Below are positions 8,166 through 14,479 of a DNA stretch of 16,387 bases, in pieces. The first letter of the stretch is position 1, and each line of letters starts with the position of its first letter. A model generated the notes under the pieces. That model had not been told where the DNA came from, did not search any database, and saw only the letters and a list, made by a program, of their open reading frames with translations. The position numbers and the translations under genes are program-made. The stretch is from Rhodospirillaceae bacterium (lineage in GTDB: Bacteria; Pseudomonadota; Alphaproteobacteria; Rhodospirillales; 2-02-FULL-58-16), in contig DUZD01000031.1 of assembly GCA_013349695.1 (NCBI GenBank), positions 1 through 16,387 of the forward strand, read 5' to 3'.

Positions 8166-8877
8166 TGACAACGTCACCCGGTTCGGGGTCGGGACGGCGG
8201 ACGGCGATGACCGGAATCCCGGCCTCCTTGGCGGCGACAATCTTCGCCTCCGTGGCCTTGCCGCCGCTTTGCTTGGTAACCAGCAGGTCAATCTGGTATT
8301 CGCGGATCAGGCGTCGCTCATTCTCCACCGTAAACGGCGGGCGGCCAATGGTTACGGCGTAATCGGCCAACGGCAAGGCCGCCTCGGGCGGCGCGATCAG
8401 GCGCACCAGGAACCACAGGCCCGGCATGTTCGCGAAAGCTTTCGCGCCGCCGCTTCCGACGGTCAGGAAAGCCCGCCGCCCGGCGCCGGGCAGGAGCGCC
8501 GCCGCCGCCTCCAGGCTCCCGGCCTCGATCCATTCGAGGCCGGGCGGCGGCGTCCAGGGCGGCCGGAAGAGCGTCAGACGCGGCACCCCGGTTCCATTGC
8601 AGGCGGCGCGGGCGTTGACCGAGATGATGGCGGCGAAAGGATGGGTGGCGTCGATGACGAGGCCAATGTCCTCGGCGCGCAGGTAGGCGGCCAGACCCGC
8701 CGCTCCGCCGAAGCCGCCGACGCGGAGCTCGCCAGGGACCGGGCTCGCGGGATCGACCCGGCCGGCCAGCGAGGTGACCACCTTCAGGCGGTCCGCGAAG
8801 GCTTCGACGGCGGCATCGGCGAGCGCCCGGGCTTCCGCCGTGCCGCCGAGGATCAGCAGCGTCTCAGGTCCCGGCAT
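8122..8877 (-). CDS. cbiJ: (Cobalt-)precorrin-6A reductase (CbiJ/CobK)
   Basis: NAD(P)H-dependent reduction of the corrin macrocycle of (cobalt-)precorrin-6A. The 251-residue protein opens with TLLILGGTAEARALADA, continues with VIDATHPFAAIISVNA and a GSLEAAAALLPGAGRRAFLTVGSGG region, and ends with VTKQSGGKATEAKIVAAKEAGIPVIAVRRP, all typical of CbiJ/CobK. The ATG at 8875-8877 lies inside the end of cbiD, with 14 bp of overlap, so the two genes form a translationally coupled pair read leftwards. The 3' end overlaps cobM. Confidence 0.94.
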   Translation of the reverse strand: MPGPETLLILGGTAEARALADAAVEAFADRLKVVTSLAGRVDPASPVPGELRVGGFGGAAGLAAYLRAEDIGLVIDATHPFAAIISVNARAACNGTGVPRLTLFRPPWTPPPGLEWIEAGSLEAAAALLPGAGRRAFLTVGSGGAKAFANMPGLWFLVRLIAPPEAALPLADYAVTIGRPPFTVENERRLIREYQIDLLVTKQSGGKATEAKIVAAKEAGIPVIAVRRPDPEPGDVVITVEEALAWLERRL

Positions 8878-9952
8878 GGCCGATCAGCCCGCCGTCGCGG
8901 TCGAACACCACCGCGTCCACCGCGATGGTGTCGTCGAGATTGGCAAGCACCACCTCGCGGGCTTGCCGCGCCACCTGTTCAGCGAGCGGCAGGTCCAGGG
9001 AGCGGGCGATATCCAGCACCTCGGCGGCGGTGTTGGCGGCCCGCGCCCGGCGCACCGCCTCCACCGGCGCCTCGAAGCCTTCCAGCAGTCCGGCCAGTTG
9101 GCGGAAGTCGACCTTCGACTTGGCCGAATGCAAGTCGAGGCGGCCCTGGGCCAGCTTGACCATCTTGGCGAAGCCGCCGGCAACGGTGAGCCGGGGCACC
9201 GGGTGCCCGCGAAGGTACTTGAATAGGCCGCCGGCGAAGTCGCCCATGCCGATCAGGGCCTCCTCGGGCAGTCCGTGGAGGACCTTGACGGCGGCCTCCG
9301 AGGTGCCGCCGGTGGCGCCGGCGATGTGATCGAGGCCGGTGGCCCGGGCCACGTCGACCCCCTGGTGGATGCTGGCTATCCAGGCCGAGCAGGAGTACGG
9401 CACCACCACCCCGGTGGTGCCGAGGACGGAAAGCCCGCCACGGATGCCGAGCCGCCCGTTGAGGGTCTTCTCGGCCAGCCTCTCGCCACCGGGGATGGAG
9501 ACCGTGACCGTAAAGTCCGCCGCCGCCCCGAACTCGTCGGCCACTGTTTTCAGCGCCTCGGCGATCATGCGGCGCGGCGCCGGGTTGATGGCCGGCTCGC
9601 CGACGGCCAGCGGCAGGCCGGGCAGGGTCACCGTCCCGACCCCTTCTCCGGCTTTAAAGGCGACGCCGCCCTCCGGCTCGCTGGCCTCGACGGAGACCAC
9701 CACCTCGGCGCCGTCGGTGATGTCGGGATCGTCGCCGGCGTCCTTGATGATTCCAGCAGTGGCCCGGCCGTCGGCGAGCACTTGCCGCGACAAGGCGAAG
9801 CTCGGCTTTTGCCCCTTCGGCAGGGTGACGCTCACCGGGTCCGGGAAGCCGCCGCCCAGCAGCGCGCGGGCCGCCGCCTTGGCGGCGGCGGCGGCGCAGG
9901 CGCCGGTGGTCCAGCCCCGCCGGAGGGGGCGACCGGAATGATGATCATCCAT
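8864..9952 (-). CDS. cbiD: Cobalt-precorrin-5B C1-methyltransferase CbiD
   Basis: Methylates C1 of cobalt-precorrin-5B; it is specific to the early-cobalt route, where it replaces CobF. The product of about 362 residues matches CbiD in length and motifs: LRRGWTTGACAAAAAKAA at the N-terminus, then VTLPKGQKP, IKDAGDDPDITDGAEV, GEPAINPAPRRMI, TLNGRLGIRGGLSVLGTTG, PYSCSAWIASI and HSAKSKVDF. The start is uncertain: ATG at 9952 has GGAGG only two bases upstream, while GTG at 9961 would add three residues but has no ribosome site. I prefer the ATG. It is divergent from bluB and followed by cbiJ with a 14-bp overlap. Confidence 0.93.
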   Translation of the reverse strand: MDDHHSGRPLRRGWTTGACAAAAAKAAARALLGGGFPDPVSVTLPKGQKPSFALSRQVLADGRATAGIIKDAGDDPDITDGAEVVVSVEASEPEGGVAFKAGEGVGTVTLPGLPLAVGEPAINPAPRRMIAEALKTVADEFGAAADFTVTVSIPGGERLAEKTLNGRLGIRGGLSVLGTTGVVVPYSCSAWIASIHQGVDVARATGLDHIAGATGGTSEAAVKVLHGLPEEALIGMGDFAGGLFKYLRGHPVPRLTVAGGFAKMVKLAQGRLDLHSAKSKVDFRQLAGLLEGFEAPVEAVRRARAANTAAEVLDIARSLDLPLAEQVARQAREVVLANLDDTIAVDAVVFDRDGGLIGHAGT

Positions 9953-10001
9953 GGCCTCCACTTTAGCTCAAGCCCCCTTCCCGGCGCCACGGAAAGACTG
10001 C

Positions 10002-10007
10002 TATAGT
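10002..10007 (+). promoter_or_regulatory. TATAGT -10-like box upstream of bluB
   Basis: TATAGT inside CTATAGTCCG, the same ten bases (bar the last) as in the stronger candidate upstream of cbtB. No convincing -35 box lies 16-18 bases upstream (TTCCCG at best), so this is a weak call. It sits in the 110-bp gap between cbiD and bluB and would give a leader of about 50 bases. Confidence 0.25.
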
Positions 10008-10032
10008 CCGGCCCGGAGGGAACACAAGGGAA

Positions 10033-10048
10033 GCGCTTGGTCAAGCGC
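10033..10048. promoter_or_regulatory. Palindromic site between the -10 box and bluB (possible operator or hairpin)
   Basis: GCGCTTG and CAAGCGC form perfect 7-bp arms around GT. It lies about 15-45 bases upstream of the bluB start and just downstream of the TATAGT box, a usual position for a repressor site. As RNA it would be a six-bp stem with a GGTC loop. A wider 8-bp inverted repeat (9991-9998 with 10055-10062) encloses it. No known B12 regulator consensus is recognised. Confidence 0.3.
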
Positions 10049-10062
10049 GCCCCGGTCTTTCC

Positions 10063-10827
10063 ATGATACAGGCCACTAAAATGGAAAACCACGCCTTCAC
10101 CGACGATCTGAAAAGCGGCCTCTACCGGGCCATCTTTACGCGCCGCGACGTGCGCGGCGAGTTCCTGCCCGAGCCGGTGCCGGACGAGGTGTTGAGCCGC
10201 ATCCTCATGGCGGCGCACCACGCACCCTCGGTGGGGTTCATGCAGCCCTGGTCCTTCATCGTCATCCGCGCCCATGAAACCAAGCGAGATGTCCACCGGC
10301 TCTTCGAGCAAGCCAACGCCGAGGCCGCCGGGATGTTCGATGGCGAGAGGCGGGAGGTCTACGAGACTTTCAAGCTTGAGGGCATTCTCGAATCGCCGGT
10401 CAACATCTGCGTTACCTGCGACCGCGACCGCGCCGGGCCGGTGGTGTTGGGACGCACCCACATCAAGTCCATGGACCTCTACAGCAGTGTCTGCGCCGTG
10501 CAGAACCTGTGGCTGGCGGCGCGGGCCGAGGGAATCGGCGTCGGCTGGGTGAGCATTTACGACCAACCCGCCCTCAAGCGGGTTTTGGGAATACCCCGGA
10601 GGGTCGTCCCCATCGCCTATCTCTGTCTCGGTTACGTGAGCTGTTTTCACAAAAAGCCGGAACTGGAGACCGTCGGCTGGCGGCCGCGCCTCCCCCTCGA
10701 CGAACTGGTCTGCTTCGAGACCTGGGAGGGGTCCGGGGATGAAGGCGCCGGGCTCCTTCTGGAGAGGATACGCGCCGACCAGGAAGCGGCGCGGCAGGAG
10801 ACGTTCCTGTCCGAGTGGCTGGAATGA
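10063..10827 (+). CDS. bluB: 5,6-Dimethylbenzimidazole synthase BluB
   Basis: Flavin-destructase of the nitroreductase fold that cuts FMNH2 with O2 to make 5,6-dimethylbenzimidazole, the lower ligand of B12. The 254-residue product has FTRRDVRGEF near residue 25, whose aspartate (residue 29) corresponds to the catalytic Asp of the family, then AAHHAPSVGFMQPWSFIVI, the middle segment GRTHIKSMDLYSSVCAVQNLWLAA, GIGVGWVSI and VPIAYLCLGYV. The C-terminus is somewhat longer than usual. Start choice is open: ATG at 10063 or ATG at 10081; neither has a clear ribosome-binding site. Ordinary nitroreductases lack the RRDVR motif in this setting, so BluB is a firm call. BluB needs oxygen, whereas the ring is built here by the early-cobalt route. 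Confidence 0.94.
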   Translation: MIQATKMENHAFTDDLKSGLYRAIFTRRDVRGEFLPEPVPDEVLSRILMAAHHAPSVGFMQPWSFIVIRAHETKRDVHRLFEQANAEAAGMFDGERREVYETFKLEGILESPVNICVTCDRDRAGPVVLGRTHIKSMDLYSSVCAVQNLWLAARAEGIGVGWVSIYDQPALKRVLGIPRRVVPIAYLCLGYVSCFHKKPELETVGWRPRLPLDELVCFETWEGSGDEGAGLLLERIRADQEAARQETFLSEWLE

Positions 10828-10857
10828 GTCGAGTCGGGGGGAAGGAGACTATTTCCC

Positions 10858-10886
10858 TTGTCGTCCCCCGGTCCGTTTCCTATAGT
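10858..10886 (+). promoter_or_regulatory. Candidate promoter of cbtB-cbtA
   Basis: TTGTCG at 10858-10863, a 17-base spacer, and TATAGT at 10881-10886. The predicted RNA would start near 10893, leaving a leader of only about 37 bases before the TTG start of cbtB. That is too short for a cobalamin riboswitch, which is often found upstream of cbt genes. Confidence 0.5.
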
Positions 10887-10929
10887 CCGATAAGGGTCCA
10901 CCGAACGAAAAAGAAGGGGGAGAGGTCCG

Positions 10930-11115
10930 TTGTCATACCGTACCGCCGTTCCGTCGCATGTGTTGTCCAAAGCCGATTCCAACGTCAAGACAGCGGCGTT
11001 GCTGGCCATCATGCTTGGTGCCATGATCTTGTTCGGTGTTGGGTTTGCTCAACCGGCCGAAATCCATAACGCGGCCCACGACACTAGACACGCCCTTAAT
11101 TTCCCCTGCCATTGA
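10930..11115 (+). CDS. cbtB: Cobalt transporter subunit CbtB
   Basis: Small membrane protein of a predicted cobalt uptake system, working with CbtA. The 61 residues contain one hydrophobic helix (about residues 19-40) and end with the family's metal-ligand tail HNAAHDTRHALNFPCH (residues 46-61), with four histidines and one cysteine. The start is an unusual TTG at 10930, supported by a strong purine-rich ribosome site (GGGGGAGAGG at 10916-10925) just upstream; an alternative GTG lies about ten codons downstream, after that site. The stop overlaps the cbtA ATG by one base (TGATG). Cobalt as the substrate is a genomic-context assignment for the family, not read from this sequence. Confidence 0.88.
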   Translation: MSYRTAVPSHVLSKADSNVKTAALLAIMLGAMILFGVGFAQPAEIHNAAHDTRHALNFPCH

Positions 11116-11831
11116 TGGCCGCGGCGTTTCGCAGAATCTTCTTCGCGGCGATCATCGGCGGATTGGTCGCCGGCATTCTTCTCAGCGGTATTCAAGCCTT
11201 CAGGGTCTTGCCTCTCGTCTGGCAGGCGGAAAAGTACGAGGCGATGGCCCCGAGTCGGCAAGGCGCCGTCCAATCCAACCGGGAATCGCCTTTGGCCGCG
11301 GCCGAATGGCAGCCGGCGGACGGGCTCGGGCGATTCTTCCACACGGTTCTGTTCAACATCCTGAGCGGCATCGGATTCGCCCTCGTGCTGGCGGCGGCCC
11401 TCGCCATGCGCGGCAACCCGGATTGGCGGGAGGGGCTGCTCTGGGGGGCTGGCGGATTCGTCGCTTTCAGCTTGGCACCGGCCCTGAATATTCCTCCCGT
11501 CCTCCCCGGAATGATGCCGGGCGACGTAGCCACGCGGCAGCTCCTGTGGGCGGTAACTGGCATCGCCACGGCGAGCGGCCTGGGCCTTGTCGTTTTTTTC
11601 CGGCGTCCGGCGATAAAGGGAGCGGGCGCAATATTGATAGCCGCGCCGCTGGTATTCGGAGAGGCGCTGGTGGATTTCTCGCAAGCCGGCCCGGTCCCGG
11701 CGGAGCTGGCGGCGAGTTTCGTCAGCGCCACCCTGGCCGCCAGCCTTCTCTTCTGGCTGGCCATGGGCGGCTGTTCCGGATACGTCTTCAGCCGCCTTTC
11801 GGCTTCGCATGGATCATCAAGAAATCAATGA
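11115..11831 (+). CDS. cbtA: Cobalt transporter subunit CbtA
   Basis: Predicted integral-membrane partner of CbtB for cobalt entry. The 238-residue protein begins with FRRIFFAAIIGGLVAGILLSGIQAFRVLPLVWQAEKYE, a first transmembrane helix followed by the family's conserved PLxxxAExYE-type segment. It continues with FFHTVLFNILSGIGFALVLAAAL, WREGLLWGAGGFVAFSLAPAL, and three more hydrophobic helices towards the C-terminus. I prefer the ATG at 11115 to the TTG three bases earlier because it overlaps the cbtB stop as TGATG, a common coupling arrangement. The gene is convergent with cobB, 36 bp away. Confidence 0.9.
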   Translation: MAAAFRRIFFAAIIGGLVAGILLSGIQAFRVLPLVWQAEKYEAMAPSRQGAVQSNRESPLAAAEWQPADGLGRFFHTVLFNILSGIGFALVLAAALAMRGNPDWREGLLWGAGGFVAFSLAPALNIPPVLPGMMPGDVATRQLLWAVTGIATASGLGLVVFFRRPAIKGAGAILIAAPLVFGEALVDFSQAGPVPAELAASFVSATLAASLLFWLAMGGCSGYVFSRLSASHGSSRNQ

Positions 11832-11858
11832 GCATCGGATGGTGAAACCGCACCGTTC

Positions 11859-11877
11859 CGCCGCCACTCAGGCGGCG
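11859..11877. terminator. Hairpin between convergent cbtA and cobB
   Basis: CGCCGCC (11859-11865), loop ACTCA, GGCGGCG (11871-11877): a perfect 7-bp GC stem. It overlaps the cobB stop codon and lies 27 bp after the cbtA stop, where a bidirectional terminator would be expected. There is no T-run on either side, so it is not a standard intrinsic terminator. Confidence 0.3.
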
Positions 11878-13199
11878 TCGATCAGGTGCAGGAAAGACCC
11901 CATGACCGTTCCCCGCCGGCAGCCGGCTCCACCCAGTGCCTTGCCGGTGGAATCAAGGCAACTGAAAAGCGGCCCGCCGGGGCCTTCATCGAGGATTGTC
12001 GCGTAGTGGAACTCGTGGCCGCGATAGCGGCTCCCGGCGAGGCCCAGCGGCCCGTCGGCCGGCAACACCATCTGGCGATAGCCAAGGTGCAGCCGCCGTT
12101 CGGCAAACGATGTCGCCAACGCCAGGAGGCCGGCCATCCGGTGGCGATTTCCTCCGGCGTCCACCAGCCCCTCGCCCAGCACCATGTAGCCGCCGCATTC
12201 GCCATAGATCACGGCGTCGCGGGAGGCCGCCTTCCTTAGCCCTTCCAGGAAGTTTGTGTTGCCAGCCAGCCGTCCGGCATGCAGTTCCGGGTAACCTCCC
12301 GGCAGGAAGACCGCGTCGGCCGATTCGTGCGGCGGTTCGTCGGCAAGCGGGGAGAACATGAGAATCTCCGCTCCCCCCTGCCGCCAGCCTTCGAGCAGAT
12401 GGGGATAGGCGAAGGAGAAGGCCTTGTCCCGCGCCACCGCGATTCTTTGTCCGAGGGCGGGCGGGACGTCCGTCGGGTTGCCCGGCGAGGGACGGAACGG
12501 GCGGGTCGCTTCCAGCAACGCGGCGAAGTCGATATGCTCCGCGGCCGCCGTCGCCGCGCCGTCCAAAAAGCCTTCGATGTCAGGATGCTCGACCGCCTGG
12601 ACAAGGCCCAGATGACGGTCTGGAAGTCTAAATTTCTCGCGGCGCGGCAGAAAGCCGAGAATTGGCGCGCCGAGACCGCGGCAAGCCTCCCTTATGGTCT
12701 CGACATGGTTGTCGCCACCGGCGCGGTTGAAAACCACTCCGGCGATCTCGACGTCCCCGCGAAAGGTGGAGAACCCGTGCACGACGGCGGCGGCGCTCCC
12801 GGCCTGGCTCCGGACGTCGATCACCAGAACCACCGGAAGCCCCAGCGCCGCCGCCAGATCGGCCGTCGAGCCGGTGCCATTGGCGGCGCCGTCGAACAGC
12901 CCCATGACCCCCTCGCCGATTACCAGTTCCGCCTCTTCGGCGATTCGGCCGGCGATGGCGGCGATGGTTGCCGGCCGCATGGCCCAGGGGTCCAGGTTGA
13001 AGCACTCTCTGCCGCCGGCCATCCGGTGGAAAACCGGGTCGATGTAGTCGGGTCCGGTCTTGAACGAGGAAACGGCCAGGCCCCGTTCGCGGAAATGCCG
13101 CAACAAGACCAACGTGAGCACCGTCTTGCCACTTCCCGAGGCCGGCGCCGCGACGATCAGTCCGCGTGTCGGCGGTTCAATTCTACCCCTAGATACCAT
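11868..13199 (-). CDS. cobB: Cobyrinic acid a,c-diamide synthase (CobB/CbiA)
   Basis: ATP- and glutamine-dependent amidation of the a and c side chains of (cobalt-)cobyrinic acid. The 443 residues contain a synthetase domain with the nucleotide loop GLIVAAPASGSGKT (residues 13-26), SSFKTGPDYIDPVFH and GVMGLFDGA, and a glutaminase domain with LPGGYPELHAGRLAGN and the nucleophile Cys335 in YGECGGYM. The ATG at 13197-13199 has no evident ribosome site. Residues 1-8 or so (MVSRGRIE) are encoded at the junction with the integrative element and precede the usual family start, so the native 5' end may have been replaced. The upstream promoter of this gene would now lie in element-derived DNA. Confidence 0.94.
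   Translation of the reverse strand: MVSRGRIEPPTRGLIVAAPASGSGKTVLTLVLLRHFRERGLAVSSFKTGPDYIDPVFHRMAGGRECFNLDPWAMRPATIAAIAGRIAEEAELVIGEGVMGLFDGAANGTGSTADLAAALGLPVVLVIDVRSQAGSAAAVVHGFSTFRGDVEIAGVVFNRAGGDNHVETIREACRGLGAPILGFLPRREKFRLPDRHLGLVQAVEHPDIEGFLDGAATAAAEHIDFAALLEATRPFRPSPGNPTDVPPALGQRIAVARDKAFSFAYPHLLEGWRQGGAEILMFSPLADEPPHESADAVFLPGGYPELHAGRLAGNTNFLEGLRKAASRDAVIYGECGGYMVLGEGLVDAGGNRHRMAGLLALATSFAERRLHLGYRQMVLPADGPLGLAGSRYRGHEFHYATILDEGPGGPLFSCLDSTGKALGGAGCRRGTVMGSFLHLIDAA
13168..13198 (+). other. tRNA 3'-end-like segment at the cobB/element junction (candidate attachment site)
   Basis: Read on the + strand these 31 bases fit the 3' end of a tRNA position by position: C48 at 13170, T-stem 13171-13175, T-loop TTCAATT (13176-13182) with G53 before and C61 after it, T-stem 13183-13187, seven acceptor bases 13188-13194, discriminator A, and CCA at 13196-13198. 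One T-stem pair is C-A and one is G-T, so it is not a functional arm as it stands. No 5' half of a tRNA lies to the left, where cobB coding sequence runs. Tyrosine recombinases often use tRNA 3' ends as attachment sites, and one is encoded 75 bp away. A chance match is possible. Confidence 0.35.
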
Positions 13200-13272
13200 T
13201 TATTTCTAATGGGTTAGCAGTATAATTACACAAGACCAATTCTTAGGTATGTGTAATTCCTGTGTAATCGTG
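13200..13272. other. AT-rich spacer between cobB and the recombinase gene
   Basis: 73 bp with much lower GC than the cob cluster. It contains the TGTGTAAT repeats listed separately. On the minus strand a TATACT hexamer (complement of 13219-13224) could serve as the -10 box for cobB, but no good -35 partner is visible. No gene is seen. Confidence 0.5.
13224..13268. repeat. Three copies of TGTGTAAT, one inverted, next to the recombinase gene
   Basis: AATTACACA (13224-13232) is the exact inverse of TGTGTAATT (13250-13258), with 17 bases between them, and TGTGTAAT occurs again at 13261-13268. The set lies between the cobB start and the recombinase stop, where recombinase or excisionase arm-binding sites are commonly found. 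Confidence 0.5.
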
Positions 13273-14478
13273 TCAGCCGGTTTGTTCCCCGACGGTTAGC
13301 GAATTAGACCGTTTTCGAGGTTTTGTATTCCTCTGATGTTCCGGCACTCCACGGCCGATTTTGCGGATGGCGGCGTCAATATGTTGCCCGTGAACGTGAG
13401 AATAACGCAGCACCATAGCCACCGTCTTATGACCGCTGATTTTCTGGATCGTTGGAAGGTCAACACCGGCCTTTACGAGGTTGGTTATCGCCGTGTGGCG
13501 CATGACGTGCGGGGTAATCTGCAAGGGATCGAGGCCAGCACCAATTACGGCGCGGCGGAATGGGGTGCCCATTCGGTCCCTGTAGCCTTTCTTGGTTGCG
13601 TTCGGACGCGGTGAAGGAAAAATCCATCCTTCCGGATCGTCTCGCATTCCACGTTCCTTCCGGAGAATGTCGGCAAGTTCTGGCGTGATCGGCTGGTCCC
13701 GCATTCCCGCCTTGGCTTGGGGGACATGGAGCCGGAGATTATCCAGGTCCAAATGGTCAAACCGGGTGCGTAGGATTTCACTGTGACGCATGGCCGTATT
13801 GAGACCGAAGGCTACGAAAAGCCAACAGTCAGGCGCTTCATCCTGGACGGCGGCCTGTAACAGAGCTTCCGCCTGATCGTCGCTTAAAGCAATAATGCGG
13901 CCTTTGCTTTCTTGCAGCTTGGTGATTTTGCAGGGATGCGCCCTGATCCACTTCCACTCCAAGGCTTTGTTGAAGAGTTGGGATAGGGTGGCGAGCTCCC
14001 GGTTAATGGTGCCATTGCAAGCCCCTGTTTCTTTGCGGCGCTTCTTGTAACGGTCAACCGTGAAAGATGTGATGGCACCAAGACGCTGATTTCCGAAGAA
14101 TGTCTTCAGATACAGATTAAGTTGCCGGCGCTTGGCCTTGATATTTTTCCCGCCGGTTTCCTCAAGGCGCTTCAAGTAGTCCTCGGCTGCCTTGGCGAAG
14201 GTCAAATAGGTTTTGCGCCCCTTGGGAAGTGAAAGCCTTCCTTCCCTGGCATCGGTGCGCTTGGTCTCAATAAACTCTTCACACTGAGACCGGGTAACGC
14301 CATCGCTTTCCCGTCCGATAACCCGGTGTATCCGCTGGCCATCCACCATGACGTTGACGGAATACCGAACATCGCCATCCCCGAGCCGTTCCGCCGCGAT
14401 GCCGTGTTCGGTGATCTTCTCGCCAGGCTTCAGGGCGCGAATTGCTTTTCGGTCAAGACGGGAGAAGCGGAGGGTCAT
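13273..14478 (-). CDS. Tyrosine recombinase (phage-type integrase)
   Basis: Site-specific recombinase that would integrate and excise the element. The 401 residues show an N-terminal DNA-binding region (TYLTFAKAAEDYLKRLEETG, then the SAM-like helices TINRELATLSQLFNKALEW) and the C-terminal catalytic domain with all expected residues: R231 in NTAMRHSEIL, K256 in VPQAKAG, H324 and R327 in HVMRHTAI, H350 in SGHKT, and nucleophile Y359 in LRYSHVH. The ATG at 14478 has GAGGA about nine bases upstream and starts one base after the stop of the Arc-like gene, so the two are probably one operon; a TTG at 14493 is the less likely alternative. Codon use and GC are unlike the cob genes. It appears intact. 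Confidence 0.93.
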   Translation of the reverse strand: MTLRFSRLDRKAIRALKPGEKITEHGIAAERLGDGDVRYSVNVMVDGQRIHRVIGRESDGVTRSQCEEFIETKRTDAREGRLSLPKGRKTYLTFAKAAEDYLKRLEETGGKNIKAKRRQLNLYLKTFFGNQRLGAITSFTVDRYKKRRKETGACNGTINRELATLSQLFNKALEWKWIRAHPCKITKLQESKGRIIALSDDQAEALLQAAVQDEAPDCWLFVAFGLNTAMRHSEILRTRFDHLDLDNLRLHVPQAKAGMRDQPITPELADILRKERGMRDDPEGWIFPSPRPNATKKGYRDRMGTPFRRAVIGAGLDPLQITPHVMRHTAITNLVKAGVDLPTIQKISGHKTVAMVLRYSHVHGQHIDAAIRKIGRGVPEHQRNTKPRKRSNSLTVGEQTG

Positions 14479-14479
14479 T

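Noticed and set aside
8269..9159. 296-codon + strand frame opposite cbiJ and cbiD
   Set aside because: No recognisable motifs, and both minus-strand genes are complete and well supported.
9991..10062. 8-bp inverted repeat GGAAAGAC/GTCTTTCC around the bluB leader, ending at the ATG
   Set aside because: The first arm lies upstream of the predicted transcript start, so it would not form in RNA, and an 8-bp repeat in about 110 bp is not unlikely by chance.
10015..10080. GAGGGAACAC and later GGCCACT in the bluB leader, resembling pieces of a cobalamin riboswitch
   Set aside because: The pieces are too close together, the order and helices do not match the conserved core, and there is no B12 box. 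At best a decayed remnant.
12121..12135. GCCAGGAGGCCGGCC, close to the B12 box of cobalamin riboswitches
   Set aside because: It lies antisense within cobB, where it encodes conserved AGLLAL, and no riboswitch core occurs at a fitting distance upstream.
13123..13198. A complete tRNA gene ending at CCA 13196-13198
   Set aside because: The 5' acceptor strand, D-arm and anticodon arm are missing; the bases to the left are ordinary cobB coding sequence with the nucleotide-binding loop.
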